DNA from: Pseudomonas syringae
Lineage (GTDB): Bacteria > Pseudomonadota > Gammaproteobacteria > Pseudomonadales > Pseudomonadaceae
NCBI RefSeq assembly: GCF_023278085.1
Contig: NZ_CP066265.1
Span: forward strand, 3,862,001 to 3,926,000
Reading direction: 5' to 3'
Length of the DNA stretch: 64,000 nt
Positions 51,089 through 59,566 of the stretch are shown in pieces. The notes under the pieces are model-generated. The model saw nothing but the letters and a program-made list of their open reading frames with translations, was not told the origin of the DNA and did no database searches. Position 1 is the stretch's first letter. Every line of letters begins with the position of its first letter. Both the position numbers and the translations under genes were made by a program.

Positions 51089-51505
51089 TTAACCCGTTAC
51101 CTCCAGATTGGAGCCTTCAAGGCTTGAAAACGGAAATACGTGGTTATGCCTGGCATTGGTTTGTCGGACGACGTAGGTGATAAAAACCTCGACCGTTGCA
51201 CCACCATCATTGACAGAAAGCCTGACGTTCTCGACGTCGATACGAGGCTCACCATTGAGCAGCGTGAACGTCACCGACTGAATGATCTCCTCCTGGGCAG
51301 TCGCGTCTATGTGCCGAAACAGAAAAGTGGACAATTTACTGCCGTAATCCGGTAACAAGCTTCGGCTGCCAATGGGAGTATTCAACAACAGGTGTATCGA
51401 CTGGTTGATATTTTCAACGGCAGCGCTCATGCGCAATTGAAGGTTGGCGTCTTCAAACACAATCGGATAAGACCAGCCAGAACCGAGAAAGCTGCTGTCT
51501 TCCAT
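51089..51505 (-). CDS. gp25/GPW-like baseplate wedge protein (Pvc9-like)
   Basis: 138 residues. It has the gp25 pattern: NINQSIHLLLNTPIGSRSLL, PDYGSKLSTFLFRHIDATAQ, EPRIDVENVRLS. These small proteins clip the baseplate to the sheath and trigger contraction. It lies between the PAAR gene (6 bases) and the gpJ-like gene (no gap). Confidence 0.93.
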   Translation of the reverse strand: MEDSSFLGSGWSYPIVFEDANLQLRMSAAVENINQSIHLLLNTPIGSRSLLPDYGSKLSTFLFRHIDATAQEEIIQSVTFTLLNGEPRIDVENVRLSVNDGGATVEVFITYVVRQTNARHNHVFPFSSLEGSNLEVTG

Positions 51506-51511
51506 GCAGGC

Positions 51512-51811
51512 TCAGCCTCCGATGATCACGTTCAGACAGCCCAGCACTATTGAGCCGCCGTGCGCTGTAGCATCACCGACCCGGGCAGCCGGTAGACCGT
51601 TGATGATCACCGTCGCCGACCCTTGAACTATCGAGTCTGGCGGACCAACGCAAACGCAAGGGCTGCCCAGCAACGCCGCAGGCAAGCCACCGATCAGCAC
51701 CGTCGCGGCACCAGGCAATAGAACAGGTCCGCCGACATGCGGGATAGGCGGTACGCCAGGCGTCACCATCTGGCACACATGTAAATCGGTCACACGAGCA
51801 GCGAATGGCAT
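51512..51811 (-). CDS. PAAR-domain spike tip protein (Pvc10-like)
   Basis: 99 residues made of PAAR-type repeats (MPFAARVTDLHVC, PPIPHVGGPVLLPGAATVLI, GLPAALLGSPCVCVG, INGLPAARVGDATAHGG). The His/Cys positions for the metal at the tip are present. It should sharpen the VgrG-like spike, whose gene is 14 bases upstream. Confidence 0.95.
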   Translation of the reverse strand: MPFAARVTDLHVCQMVTPGVPPIPHVGGPVLLPGAATVLIGGLPAALLGSPCVCVGPPDSIVQGSATVIINGLPAARVGDATAHGGSIVLGCLNVIIGG

Positions 51812-51825
51812 GTGGGCTCTCCCGA

Positions 51826-53610
51826 CTAATTAATCATGACCATGGCGGCTTTCAAGGTCAGCTCTGCGCCACCCTGAACCTGCGCGCTGGCATTGCCTTC
51901 GGCACTGAACTCCAGCTCCGCAGCCTGCTTGATATTCAACGCGGCGGTAGTTGCATCGCCTGCCGAGCTGTTCAGGCTGATGCCCGTGTCGCCCTGCAAG
52001 GTGATTTTCTGTGCGGCCTGCAAAGAGAGGGTGCCGTCACTTTTGATGGCGATCCCTGACGCGGACATCACGATGGAATTGCCGTTCTGGTCCTTTATCT
52101 CGATCTGCCCCTGAGTGTCATCGAGGACGACACTGTTTTTCCCGGGCGTCACCAGCGACAGAATCTTGTTCTTGTCGTCGAACATCACTCGCAATTCGCT
52201 CTTGCTGACAATGCCCTTGAGGGTGTTTTCCTGATTGGGCGATAACGCGTTGAAAGGCACATTCTTCTGGCTGTACATGCTGCCCAGAATGACCGGGAAA
52301 CGGGGGTCCTGATTAAGAAAACCCAGAATCACCTCATCACCCACTTCAGGCATGAAAAACGTGCCCTGCCCGTTGGTCGAGTAAAAATTGGCCAGCCTGG
52401 CCCAGAGCCCGGTGGCATCATCGTTGAACAGCGCGACTTCGACCTGAACACGAAACTCCCCCGCAGGATCGCTGGCAATGCCCAACACGGTGGCGTTGTA
52501 CAACCCCTGAATACCGGGCAAAAGCCCCGCCGCCGAGGGTGCCTGTACTTGTTGTTCCTGAGAAAACCAGATCGGTGACATGCCGATGCTGAGGTCCGTG
52601 AACCAGTTGCCCTCTTCTATCGTGTGCTCGACCTGCGACACAAAATGGTCGCCGTCGAATCGTGCCCCCAGCCCGTCAAGGGTCAGGTATTTGCCGGGTA
52701 AAAAATTGTCGGTGCCCTGGCAACGCACGTGACCGGTTATCTTGGAAAGCTCGCTCTTGAGCATCTGTGCCTTTGCCCAGCTCATCAACTCAGCGTCAGT
52801 CTCGGTCGCGGTGGTTTGCAACTGGTAGGTGCTCAGGCCCACAACATCAGCCAGCGTCTTGCTGCTCAGATTCCCCGCGCCCGCCAGATGATTGGTAGCG
52901 GTGGCGGTAACCAGTTGCTGGCTCTGAAAACTCCACGCGGACGCCGTGACCTGGGCCAGTTGGGTGACGGCATTGAGCTCGGCACTGAACCCCATGATGT
53001 CCTTGCCGTACGTCAACGTGCGCACCGATGTGGTATTGGCGGTCGGATCGAAAACGCTGACCCCGTCACTGACCGTACTGACCAGCAAACCATTGACTTC
53101 CGCTCGTGAAAGCATGAAATCCCAATCGGTGACGTAATACTGAATCAGGGTGGGCAGTACCGTGTCGGTAGAGGTCACGCTGGCCGTCAAACCCGCAGTC
53201 GATACCAACTGATTTATCACGTCGCTGTCGGTACTTTGGCTGTAATTGGCACTCTTGCGGCCAACGGTCATCTTCACGGCGGCAACTTTGCACGTCACTT
53301 CCAGCAATGGACCGCTGTAACTCTCGATGCGCAGGGCCTGCTGAGTCACGATGCCTTGAAACAGCACAGTGTTGATCCCGTCATAACCCGCTTCAAGGCT
53401 GATCGCGTTGCCTGGCACAAAGGCCTCGGAGGCACTGATCGCGAAACCTTCGTCAGACGCACTGCCATCGAGAATGGTCAGGGTCGCCGTCGCAATCCGG
53501 TTAATGGCGTGGACGATATGGATACGCTGTACCGAGTATTTTCCCGGTAAGGGTTCACCCTTGATTTTGACTGTACTGGTGACAATACCTACGGCCGTCA
53601 GACTAGACAT
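51826..53610 (-). CDS. VgrG-like spike protein (Pvc8-like)
   Basis: 594 residues. Order: gp27-like N-terminal part (about 1-350; GKYSVQRIHIVHAINRIA), the OB-fold/gp5-type core (GLWARLANFYSTNGQGTFFMPEVGDEVILGF, shown in part: FFMPEVGDEVILGFLNQDPR), then a C-terminal beta-helix needle (QIEIKDQNGNSIVMSASGIA, ITLQGDTGISLNSSAG). Such spikes pierce the target membrane. It overlaps the LysM gene by 8 bases. No extra toxin domain is fused at the C-terminus. Confidence 0.93.
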   Translation of the reverse strand: MSSLTAVGIVTSTVKIKGEPLPGKYSVQRIHIVHAINRIATATLTILDGSASDEGFAISASEAFVPGNAISLEAGYDGINTVLFQGIVTQQALRIESYSGPLLEVTCKVAAVKMTVGRKSANYSQSTDSDVINQLVSTAGLTASVTSTDTVLPTLIQYYVTDWDFMLSRAEVNGLLVSTVSDGVSVFDPTANTTSVRTLTYGKDIMGFSAELNAVTQLAQVTASAWSFQSQQLVTATATNHLAGAGNLSSKTLADVVGLSTYQLQTTATETDAELMSWAKAQMLKSELSKITGHVRCQGTDNFLPGKYLTLDGLGARFDGDHFVSQVEHTIEEGNWFTDLSIGMSPIWFSQEQQVQAPSAAGLLPGIQGLYNATVLGIASDPAGEFRVQVEVALFNDDATGLWARLANFYSTNGQGTFFMPEVGDEVILGFLNQDPRFPVILGSMYSQKNVPFNALSPNQENTLKGIVSKSELRVMFDDKNKILSLVTPGKNSVVLDDTQGQIEIKDQNGNSIVMSASGIAIKSDGTLSLQAAQKITLQGDTGISLNSSAGDATTAALNIKQAAELEFSAEGNASAQVQGGAELTLKAAMVMIN

Positions 53611-54280
53611 TGCCAGCCTCCTGCGCGATGAGCGGCGGCGCGCTCAACCGGATGCCCGGTCTTAACTGGCGAAACTTGTCCAGGTTATTGAACTGCGCCA
53701 ACTGCACATAATAAGCGGAGTCGCGATAAATCCTGTTGGCTATCTGGGGTAACGTATCGCCCTCTACAACGCGTATCAGGTGACTCATATCAGGCGAGGC
53801 TTTTTTCTCGCGTCTCGCCAGTGTGGTCGGATCGATATAGGACGAAAATTCCAGAGACACCCTGGCGCGCAGGGGCGTGCCGTCCGGCTTGAAGAATGTG
53901 TAACTGGTGCTGAAGCTGGTCAGCACGCCACGAAACGCCAGCCCGGCGCCCCAATTGATAATCAGGTAATTGGGCCTGTGGATATCGCCGTTATAGTCAT
54001 AGATGACTTTTGACAGCTGCTTCATTTCATCTGGCAAGTGCACACGCGTTGCGTCGACCACGCCGGTGCAGTCGATAACCAGTTCAAAGCTCAGCTTCTG
54101 GCTGAGACTCTTGCTGTACTTGGACGAAGGAGCACTGGTATCCGGTGCGGATTCTTCGCTGTATTCAATCTGGCGCCCCCATTGCAGCTTTTCAGGATTG
54201 AGCATGACCTCATATTCGCCATCGGCCATTTTTTCAGTGAATTTTTCATCACAGTAGGCGACTATTCTCATATTGCTCAT
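53603..54280 (-). CDS. LysM-domain tube-initiator protein (Pvc7-like)
   Basis: 225 residues. The N-terminal region (MSNMRIVAYCDEKFTEK; VMLNPEKLQWGRQIEYSE) is of the gp53/'CIS tube protein' type and the C-terminus has a LysM motif (RVVEGDTLPQIANRIYRDS, then LRPGIRLSAPPL). In PVC/Afp this protein joins the inner tube to the spike. It overlaps the spike gene by 8 bases. Confidence 0.92.
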   Translation of the reverse strand: MSNMRIVAYCDEKFTEKMADGEYEVMLNPEKLQWGRQIEYSEESAPDTSAPSSKYSKSLSQKLSFELVIDCTGVVDATRVHLPDEMKQLSKVIYDYNGDIHRPNYLIINWGAGLAFRGVLTSFSTSYTFFKPDGTPLRARVSLEFSSYIDPTTLARREKKASPDMSHLIRVVEGDTLPQIANRIYRDSAYYVQLAQFNNLDKFRQLRPGIRLSAPPLIAQEAGNV

Positions 54281-54297
54281 GGCACGGCCGCTCTGAG

Positions 54298-54468
54298 TTA
54301 ACGATCAAAATCCGTTTTTGCAGCCTTGTCTTTCAATGCCCGCAGGCACTCTTGCACGATGCTCTTTCTGAGCGAGGCAATCCGTTCCGCGCTGAGCACC
54401 TCGCCTGGCGTTTCATTGCGGCTGATAATACGGGTGTGAATCACCAACTCACGTATCTCGACAGGCAT
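54298..54468 (-). CDS. DUF5908 small protein (Pvc6-like)
   Basis: 56 residues, read from ATG 54466-54468 to TAA 54298-54300. Sequence begins MPVEIRELVIHTRIISRN, the typical start of the DUF5908 family, a small conserved gene between tube and LysM genes in eCIS loci. It starts 2 bases after the second tube gene. Function unknown; its constant place suggests a structural or chaperone part. Confidence 0.88.
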   Translation of the reverse strand: MPVEIRELVIHTRIISRNETPGEVLSAERIASLRKSIVQECLRALKDKAAKTDFDR

Positions 54469-54470
54469 GC

Positions 54471-54974
54471 TTAACTCCCCCCGAACATCGCGGCCATTCC
54501 CGTGTGCTCATCGTCGTTGCGCGAGTCGTCGGTATCAAAATACTGATACGCCAGTTCAATGGTCTCGATCAGAATGTTGTTCTCCTGAGACTTCAATTCA
54601 CTCATGGCCCACTTCACCGGGTACGCATTGATGAAGCTCCACTGCATGCAGGGGTGGCCCAGGTTGTCCAACAGACTGACGATGATCATTTTGGTCTTGA
54701 TCGGGTTACGCAAACCGCCGCCCAACGTGGCCTGACACCACTCGGCCAGGGGCGAGCCGACCGTAGCGACACCGCGTTTCAATACCAGATTGGGGTAATG
54801 CGTATTGCTCGGCAGGCGATACTTGAAACGGTTTTCTCCGCCGCTGATCACCTCCTCCACGGTGGTTTCCTGGCTCAGCCCCGACACTTCCTGAAAAGCA
54901 GCATCGGTGCCGCTGCTCTCCCCGGACAGCTTGACGCTGAAATGAAAACTGGTAAGCAGATTGACCTCAGGCAT
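54471..54974 (-). CDS. Tail tube protein, second paralogue (Pvc5-like)
   Basis: 167 residues of the T4-gp19/'phage tail protein' family: FHFSVKLSGESSGTDAAFQE, EVSGLSQETTVEEVISGG, NLVLKRGVATVGSPLAEW, QWSFINAYPVKWAMSELKSQ. Two tube paralogues side by side are the rule in PVC/Afp; this one should lie at the baseplate end. It overlaps the first tube gene by 8 bases. Confidence 0.94.
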   Translation of the reverse strand: MPEVNLLTSFHFSVKLSGESSGTDAAFQEVSGLSQETTVEEVISGGENRFKYRLPSNTHYPNLVLKRGVATVGSPLAEWCQATLGGGLRNPIKTKMIIVSLLDNLGHPCMQWSFINAYPVKWAMSELKSQENNILIETIELAYQYFDTDDSRNDDEHTGMAAMFGGS

Positions 54975-55428
54975 TGATCACGAGCATCTGTTCGTGAGCG
55001 ATCTCAATGGTGTCCACCGCCACCTCATTGCTGTCCGATTTCAGGTCTGTGCCGGTTATCTTGGTCGGCCAGGCATTGAGCAACTGCCACTGCATGGTGA
55101 CCTTGCCCCCCTCATCAAGAAGCTTGATCAGCACCGTGCGCCGCAGAACCGTATTCATCTGGATTTCGGTCATCCACTCCCAGAATTTATTGTCATGGAC
55201 AAACACACCGCGCTTCATGGTGATGTTGCCGTACTTGACCAGCCCTGGCATTTTTACCGTCGAGAACTGCGGGCTGTTGCTGTGCCGGTACTCGATCGGC
55301 TGAACTTCCTTGTCCATCCCGGATACTTCCTGGAAGGCAATCTTGGTCCATTGAGAACCGAAATCCACTTCAAAGCGAAACTTGGGCATTGGCCATGTCG
55401 CGCTTTCTGTTTTCCCGTCATCTGGCAT
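54967..55428 (-). CDS. Tail tube protein, main (Pvc1-like)
   Basis: 153 residues. gp19-type inner tube protein: FRFEVDFGSQWTKIAFQEVS, YGNITMKRGVFVHDNKFWEW, MQWQLLNAWPTKITGTDLKS, DTIEIAHEQM. It should polymerise as the hollow tube that carries cargo. It lies 85 bases after the sheath gene. Confidence 0.95.
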   Translation of the reverse strand: MPDDGKTESATWPMPKFRFEVDFGSQWTKIAFQEVSGMDKEVQPIEYRHSNSPQFSTVKMPGLVKYGNITMKRGVFVHDNKFWEWMTEIQMNTVLRRTVLIKLLDEGGKVTMQWQLLNAWPTKITGTDLKSDSNEVAVDTIEIAHEQMLVINA

Positions 55429-55513
55429 AAAAAATCCCTTTCACGATAACTGCAGTTGGTTATGGATAGACGCCGAAAACAACCGTCGCACTGCGTGCGG
55501 TCACAGGAGTCGG

Positions 55514-57100
55514 TCAACCGGATTTGGCTTGTTCCTGCTGAAAGGTGATAACCACAAACTCTGCTGGCTTGACCGTCGCCACCAGCACCGTGACGCGCAT
55601 GTAACCGTTCAGCAGGTCGTCAGCAGTCATGGTTGTGCCCAGCCCGACACTGACCTGGAACGCGTCCTCCGGTTTGGCGCCTTGCAACCCGCCCTCAGAC
55701 CAGACACCCATGAGAAAACTGCTGATCATGCTTTTCACTGCCGACCAGGTATTGGCGGTATTGGGTTCGAAGACATATTCACGCGCCGAGAGCTTGATCG
55801 ACTGCTCAAGGAACGTCATGGTCCTGCGCACCGATATGTAGCGCCAATCCTGGCTGTTGCCATCGAGTGTACGAGCCCCCCAGATGAGGATGCCCTGACC
55901 ATTGAAGAAACGGATAGCGTTGACCGACTTGCCGGAAAGCGCATCAATGTTCAGGGGCTCCTGCTGCTTGTCCGACAGCCGAATAGGCAGGCTCACCGCG
56001 CCGACGATACCGACGTTGGCGGGCGCGCCCCAGACACCGTTGCTGTTGTCATTGACCGTATAGACACCGGCAATCGCCCCACTGGGCGGCAACACGTTGG
56101 CGCAGGCAAGCACGTGCGTCACGATCTGGGCATAGAGCGGGCTGGCCACCAGCAGCGCTGCATGCAACTGACCGTTGGTCATCGGATTGGCCGGCGGCGT
56201 CTGGATCATGCTCAGGATGCTTGCGATCACAGGGTCTGGCGCTGAAGGCGGGTTCAGCAATGCACCCAGCTGAGCGATGTCGCCATTGAACAGATTGGTG
56301 AAGTCGATATCCCCACTCTGCATGATGGTGGTGCCGATGAACGGGTAATAGCTGGTGCCGAAGTCCAGGCTGGTATTGCCGGTGCTGTTGCGGAAACTCT
56401 GGATGTCCTGGAGGTACAGGATCGGGTCCGGATTGGCCCCCCCGATGATGTCGAATATGCACAAGGCAGTGCGCATCTGACCTGCCTGCAGCAGCATGCT
56501 TTCCATCAACGTGCTGTTGTCCGCGGCCGATAGCAGGGTCGCTTCGGGACAAATGTACATCGTCGGCTCTTCCTCGTTCATCAGAAGCGCTAGGCCACGC
56601 TCCAGATCGGCCAGATGAACATTGGGATTGACCGGATCGAGGCTCGGGTCCGTCATGGGTTTCTTGCTGGCGGGGCCATTGGCGGGGCCGACTGAGACGA
56701 TATAAGCATCGCCGCCGCCGTTCAGATAAAACAGGCGAACACTGTTGTACAAATAATAAATCGTGCTGGTATCCGGCAGGATCGAGTAATACAACCCGTT
56801 GATACTCATGTATTCGCCGGACGTAGGCACCGTCTTTTGCGCAACCAGATAATACTCCGGGCTGTACTGCCTGGCCGGGTCAGCGGGAGGCAATGGATCG
56901 TCAAGCATGTAGAACGCCTGAAAGTCCATGAACGACGTAATTTTCTGGGCTTTGTTGTAATAAGACTTGCCTTTGTAATCGGCCCTTGGCGTATAGCCAA
57001 TAAAAGCCGGGACCGCCGTTGCTATCGGCACCACCGACTGAGCGAAGGCATTGACCTCATTAATGTAAACACCGGGCGTAGAATACGTAGTCGAGGCCAT
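55514..57100 (-). CDS. Contractile tail sheath protein (Pvc2-like)
   Basis: 528 residues. The N-terminal sheath motif (YSTPGVYINEVNAFAQSVVP, TAVPAFIGYTPRAD) and the C-terminal core (LDGNSQDWRYISVRRTMTFL, EPNTANTWSAVKSMISSFLM, ending PAEFVVITFQQEQA) are both clear. A more variable middle region (about 230-400) is probably surface exposed. Only one sheath gene is present, whereas PVC-type loci of Photorhabdus have three. Confidence 0.96.
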   Translation of the reverse strand: MASTTYSTPGVYINEVNAFAQSVVPIATAVPAFIGYTPRADYKGKSYYNKAQKITSFMDFQAFYMLDDPLPPADPARQYSPEYYLVAQKTVPTSGEYMSINGLYYSILPDTSTIYYLYNSVRLFYLNGGGDAYIVSVGPANGPASKKPMTDPSLDPVNPNVHLADLERGLALLMNEEEPTMYICPEATLLSAADNSTLMESMLLQAGQMRTALCIFDIIGGANPDPILYLQDIQSFRNSTGNTSLDFGTSYYPFIGTTIMQSGDIDFTNLFNGDIAQLGALLNPPSAPDPVIASILSMIQTPPANPMTNGQLHAALLVASPLYAQIVTHVLACANVLPPSGAIAGVYTVNDNSNGVWGAPANVGIVGAVSLPIRLSDKQQEPLNIDALSGKSVNAIRFFNGQGILIWGARTLDGNSQDWRYISVRRTMTFLEQSIKLSAREYVFEPNTANTWSAVKSMISSFLMGVWSEGGLQGAKPEDAFQVSVGLGTTMTADDLLNGYMRVTVLVATVKPAEFVVITFQQEQAKSG

Positions 57101-57150
57101 TGCTCGTCCCTGAAATATAAGTACATGAGTGGGATTATTTGTCGCAACCG

Positions 57151-57957
57151 CTACAAATAAATAGACATCGTACAGATCACCTGAACCGGGTTATCACCGC
57201 GCACAGCACTCATCTTATCGAGCCTTGGCGCTGGCAAGCCTTTAATATAACAGTGCTCCACCACCTGACCTTCTGGCTGGACCGTCAACCGGTCGACCAG
57301 ATCAAACGTTAACTGTGGAGCCTGTTGCACTGCGAACTGAGACAGCCCCGAACTAAAGATCAATGCCTTCTCACCCCCCGGTGATAAACCTGACTCAGGG
57401 CCGTCCAGCACACAACCGTTATTACCAATGACCGCAGGATTTTTTAACAGGACCGCACTGCGATTGATCAGACAGTACTGCCACCCCACCTCTCGCGCTT
57501 TAAAATCAATAATAAAACGTTTACCGAGCGATATCGGCAAGAGATCATTCAGGCGCAGAGTAATAGTAGCCACTCCACACTCCGCAGCGCGAGCGCCCTC
57601 CTGCCAGGCCGATAACATCGTCCGCTGGTGTGACGTCTTACTTTCCACTCGCGCCGAACTGAATGCCAGCATTCCAAGTTGATCCAGCGGCAGGTCAGTG
57701 GCGAAGAAAAAGGCCGCCCGATCGCATTTCAAAAAAAACTGCAACTGCCCGAACGGCGCCTGATCACGCAGATACTCAATGAATTCAGGCCCTTCACGCT
57801 CAGCGTACAGGCTGAACACCCCGTCCTGCTGCTGTGACACCAGCCGATACCTGGCAATCAACTGCGCGGTCGGGTAATCCGCAATGACCTGGAAATCGTG
57901 CAGTTTCCCGTCAGCAAAATAACCGTGCATGAAACAGATCTGAAACAGCAACTGCAC
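57151..57957 (-). CDS. Unrecognised protein between eCIS cap and sheath genes
   Basis: 268 residues from a GTG that overlaps the TAG of the DUF4255 gene by one base; ATG 57930 is an alternative. No family recognised. The run FQICFMHGYFADGKLHDF at the N-terminus and VQVICTMSIYL at the very end look like beta strands, and there is no signal peptide or membrane helix. Translational coupling to the cap gene and location before the sheath suggest a structural or assembly role at the tail's far end. Confidence 0.75.
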   Translation of the reverse strand: MQLLFQICFMHGYFADGKLHDFQVIADYPTAQLIARYRLVSQQQDGVFSLYAEREGPEFIEYLRDQAPFGQLQFFLKCDRAAFFFATDLPLDQLGMLAFSSARVESKTSHQRTMLSAWQEGARAAECGVATITLRLNDLLPISLGKRFIIDFKAREVGWQYCLINRSAVLLKNPAVIGNNGCVLDGPESGLSPGGEKALIFSSGLSQFAVQQAPQLTFDLVDRLTVQPEGQVVEHCYIKGLPAPRLDKMSAVRGDNPVQVICTMSIYL

Positions 57958-58532
57958 TACTGAGCAACCGAGTTTGTGATATTTTTAACCACGGTCGACG
58001 ACGCAACAACCTGTTCAGCCTGAACCGCAACATGCCGGACTTTATACAGTATCGACGGCAGGTAATTCACCGCCAATGCGGTCCATAGATTATGCATTTT
58101 ATCGGAAGGTGAATTCTCGATTTCAAACGTTAACGTTGTCAAGCCCTCAGGCATCGCGGGCTGGTTAATGCGGTCCAGCGAGGGATTGGCCTGAAAGAAA
58201 GCGATGACCATGGTCAGCTGTTTTAGCGCCTCGGCATAGTCGTCAAAATTTGCCGAGATTAAAACACCCAGATTGAAATAGGCCGGAGGATTAAACTGGT
58301 GAACATGTTGACCTTCCCTGCGCTGCCCGCCGTAATACTGCTGATTGCTTTCATGTTCCAGACCGACCAGCGTCAACACTATCTTGTTGCGGTTCCTGTC
58401 GCCACTGGAACTCTCGGTACTGGACAGCCCGTCGAGAATAACGCAACCGGAGTCGAGCCCCAGGCGCACGCCAAGAGACTGATCAAGTACCTGCTGGATA
58501 TACATTAAAGCGACATGAATCATAAGCACCAC
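57957..58532 (-). CDS. DUF4255 tail terminator/cap protein (Pvc16-like)
   Basis: 191 residues. DUF4255 pattern: ALMYIQQVLDQSLGVRLGL, DRNRNKIVLTLVGLEHESNQ, PPAYFNLGVLISANFDDYAE ALKQL in parts, LTTLTFEIENSPSDKMHNLW, LPSILYKVRHV. In PVC/Afp this protein caps the end of tube and sheath. It is the first gene of the operon here; start GTG 58532 or ATG 58523. Confidence 0.92.
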   Translation of the reverse strand: MVLMIHVALMYIQQVLDQSLGVRLGLDSGCVILDGLSSTESSSGDRNRNKIVLTLVGLEHESNQQYYGGQRREGQHVHQFNPPAYFNLGVLISANFDDYAEALKQLTMVIAFFQANPSLDRINQPAMPEGLTTLTFEIENSPSDKMHNLWTALAVNYLPSILYKVRHVAVQAEQVVASSTVVKNITNSVAQ

Positions 58533-58796
58533 TCAGCCTGAGTTTATGCCAAATTTTAAAATTTTTTCATGATTTGAAATTTTTCCGGGCGCTTTGAAAA
58601 CATCCCTGACCGCGCCGTTCAAAAAAAGTACCATAGGAAAATCACATTGTCATTTGCCTGAGACAGTTTTTTTATAAAATAAATTCTGGCGCGACAGGGG
58701 ATGACTGGACAAAACGAATTTATCCTTAGTTATCAATGCCTGGTTAACACCCACCCGCCGCTGTCATAGTACTCGCCAAATAAAAGGACACTTCAT
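58533..58796. promoter_or_regulatory. AT-rich divergent control region of the eCIS operon and DUF1906 gene
   Basis: 264 bases between two divergent genes. It is far AT-richer than the rest, with the perfect palindrome AAATTTTAAAATTT at 58551-58564, further A/T runs near 58571-58586, and TTTTTTTATAAAATAAATTC near 58668-58687 that would suit a promoter. Such DNA is typical for silencing by MvaT/H-NS-type proteins. Exact promoters cannot be placed. Confidence 0.5.
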
Positions 58797-59414
58797 ATGC
58801 AAAAGGGATTTGACGTCAGATTTGATACAACCCGTAACATTCCGGCAATCGTCGCGCTAGAGCGGTACGCCTTCATAGGCCGCTATCTTTGTGAAAATCC
58901 GCTCAAACGGATTCACCCTGCAGAAGCCCAAGCGTTGAGGCAAGCCAATCTGGCTATCGCTCTGATTTATGAAGACAGTCCAAAGACCTCGGCGTACTTC
59001 ACCTCCGCCAGAGGCGCGCAGGATGCTGCACGAGCCATCCAGCAAGCCCAAAACCTCGGCGCCGGCGCAGGTACCGCGATTTATTTCACAGTCGACTACG
59101 ATGCCAGCGCGAACGACGTTGCAGAGCCCATCGGCCTTTACTTCCACGCCGTTGCCAGCGCAGTGAGAAACGACGTCAACGGATTTGTCATGGGCGTCTA
59201 CGGCTCGGGGATGGCCTGCACCGCGCTGCACGCCAACAAGCTGGTCGACTACACCTGGCTGGCACAGTCTACAAAGTGGCGTGGTTACGACCTGAAAAAG
59301 CAGTGGAGCATCATCCAGGGCTCGAGCGGCGAAGTGTGCTCACTCTCCGTGGACACCGACACCCTCAACTCAGAAACTTTTGGCCCCGTCCAATTCAGGG
59401 AGAGCACTGCGTAG
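58797..59414 (+). CDS. DUF1906 (Rv2525c-like) glycoside-hydrolase-like protein
   Basis: 205 residues; the ATG has AAAGGA at a good distance. The whole protein is one DUF1906 TIM-barrel: GFDVRFDTTRN, FIGRYLCENPLKRI, then AIYFTVDYDASANDV with the acidic active-site residues, GFVMGVYGSG and TWLAQSTKWRGYD. Relatives are thought to act on peptidoglycan or other glycans. No signal peptide is visible, so export would need lysis or an injection system. It is divergent from the eCIS operon across an AT-rich promoter region. Confidence 0.85.
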   Translation: MQKGFDVRFDTTRNIPAIVALERYAFIGRYLCENPLKRIHPAEAQALRQANLAIALIYEDSPKTSAYFTSARGAQDAARAIQQAQNLGAGAGTAIYFTVDYDASANDVAEPIGLYFHAVASAVRNDVNGFVMGVYGSGMACTALHANKLVDYTWLAQSTKWRGYDLKKQWSIIQGSSGEVCSLSVDTDTLNSETFGPVQFRESTA

Positions 59415-59566
59415 CGCTGCTTGGTAGCTGATAAATCCAGTGTGCGGATCAGCTATGGCGGCCACTTGTGCGCTCCTCCCCGTATTCGCCGACGCGAACA
59501 TCACGTCCCTCTTCGGCCTCTGCCCCAAGGATGCGGGCATTGGACGGTAGCGCGACCTTTTCGTGA

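Noticed and set aside
36174..58532. Prophage or R-type tailocin
   Set aside because: No capsid, terminase, portal, integrase or lysis cassette; the AAA+ ATPase, DUF4255, DUF5908 and DUF4157 genes are eCIS marks.
36174..58532. Type VI secretion system
   Set aside because: VgrG-like, PAAR and gp25-like genes occur, but there is no TssJLM membrane complex, no TssB/TssC pair and no ClpV.
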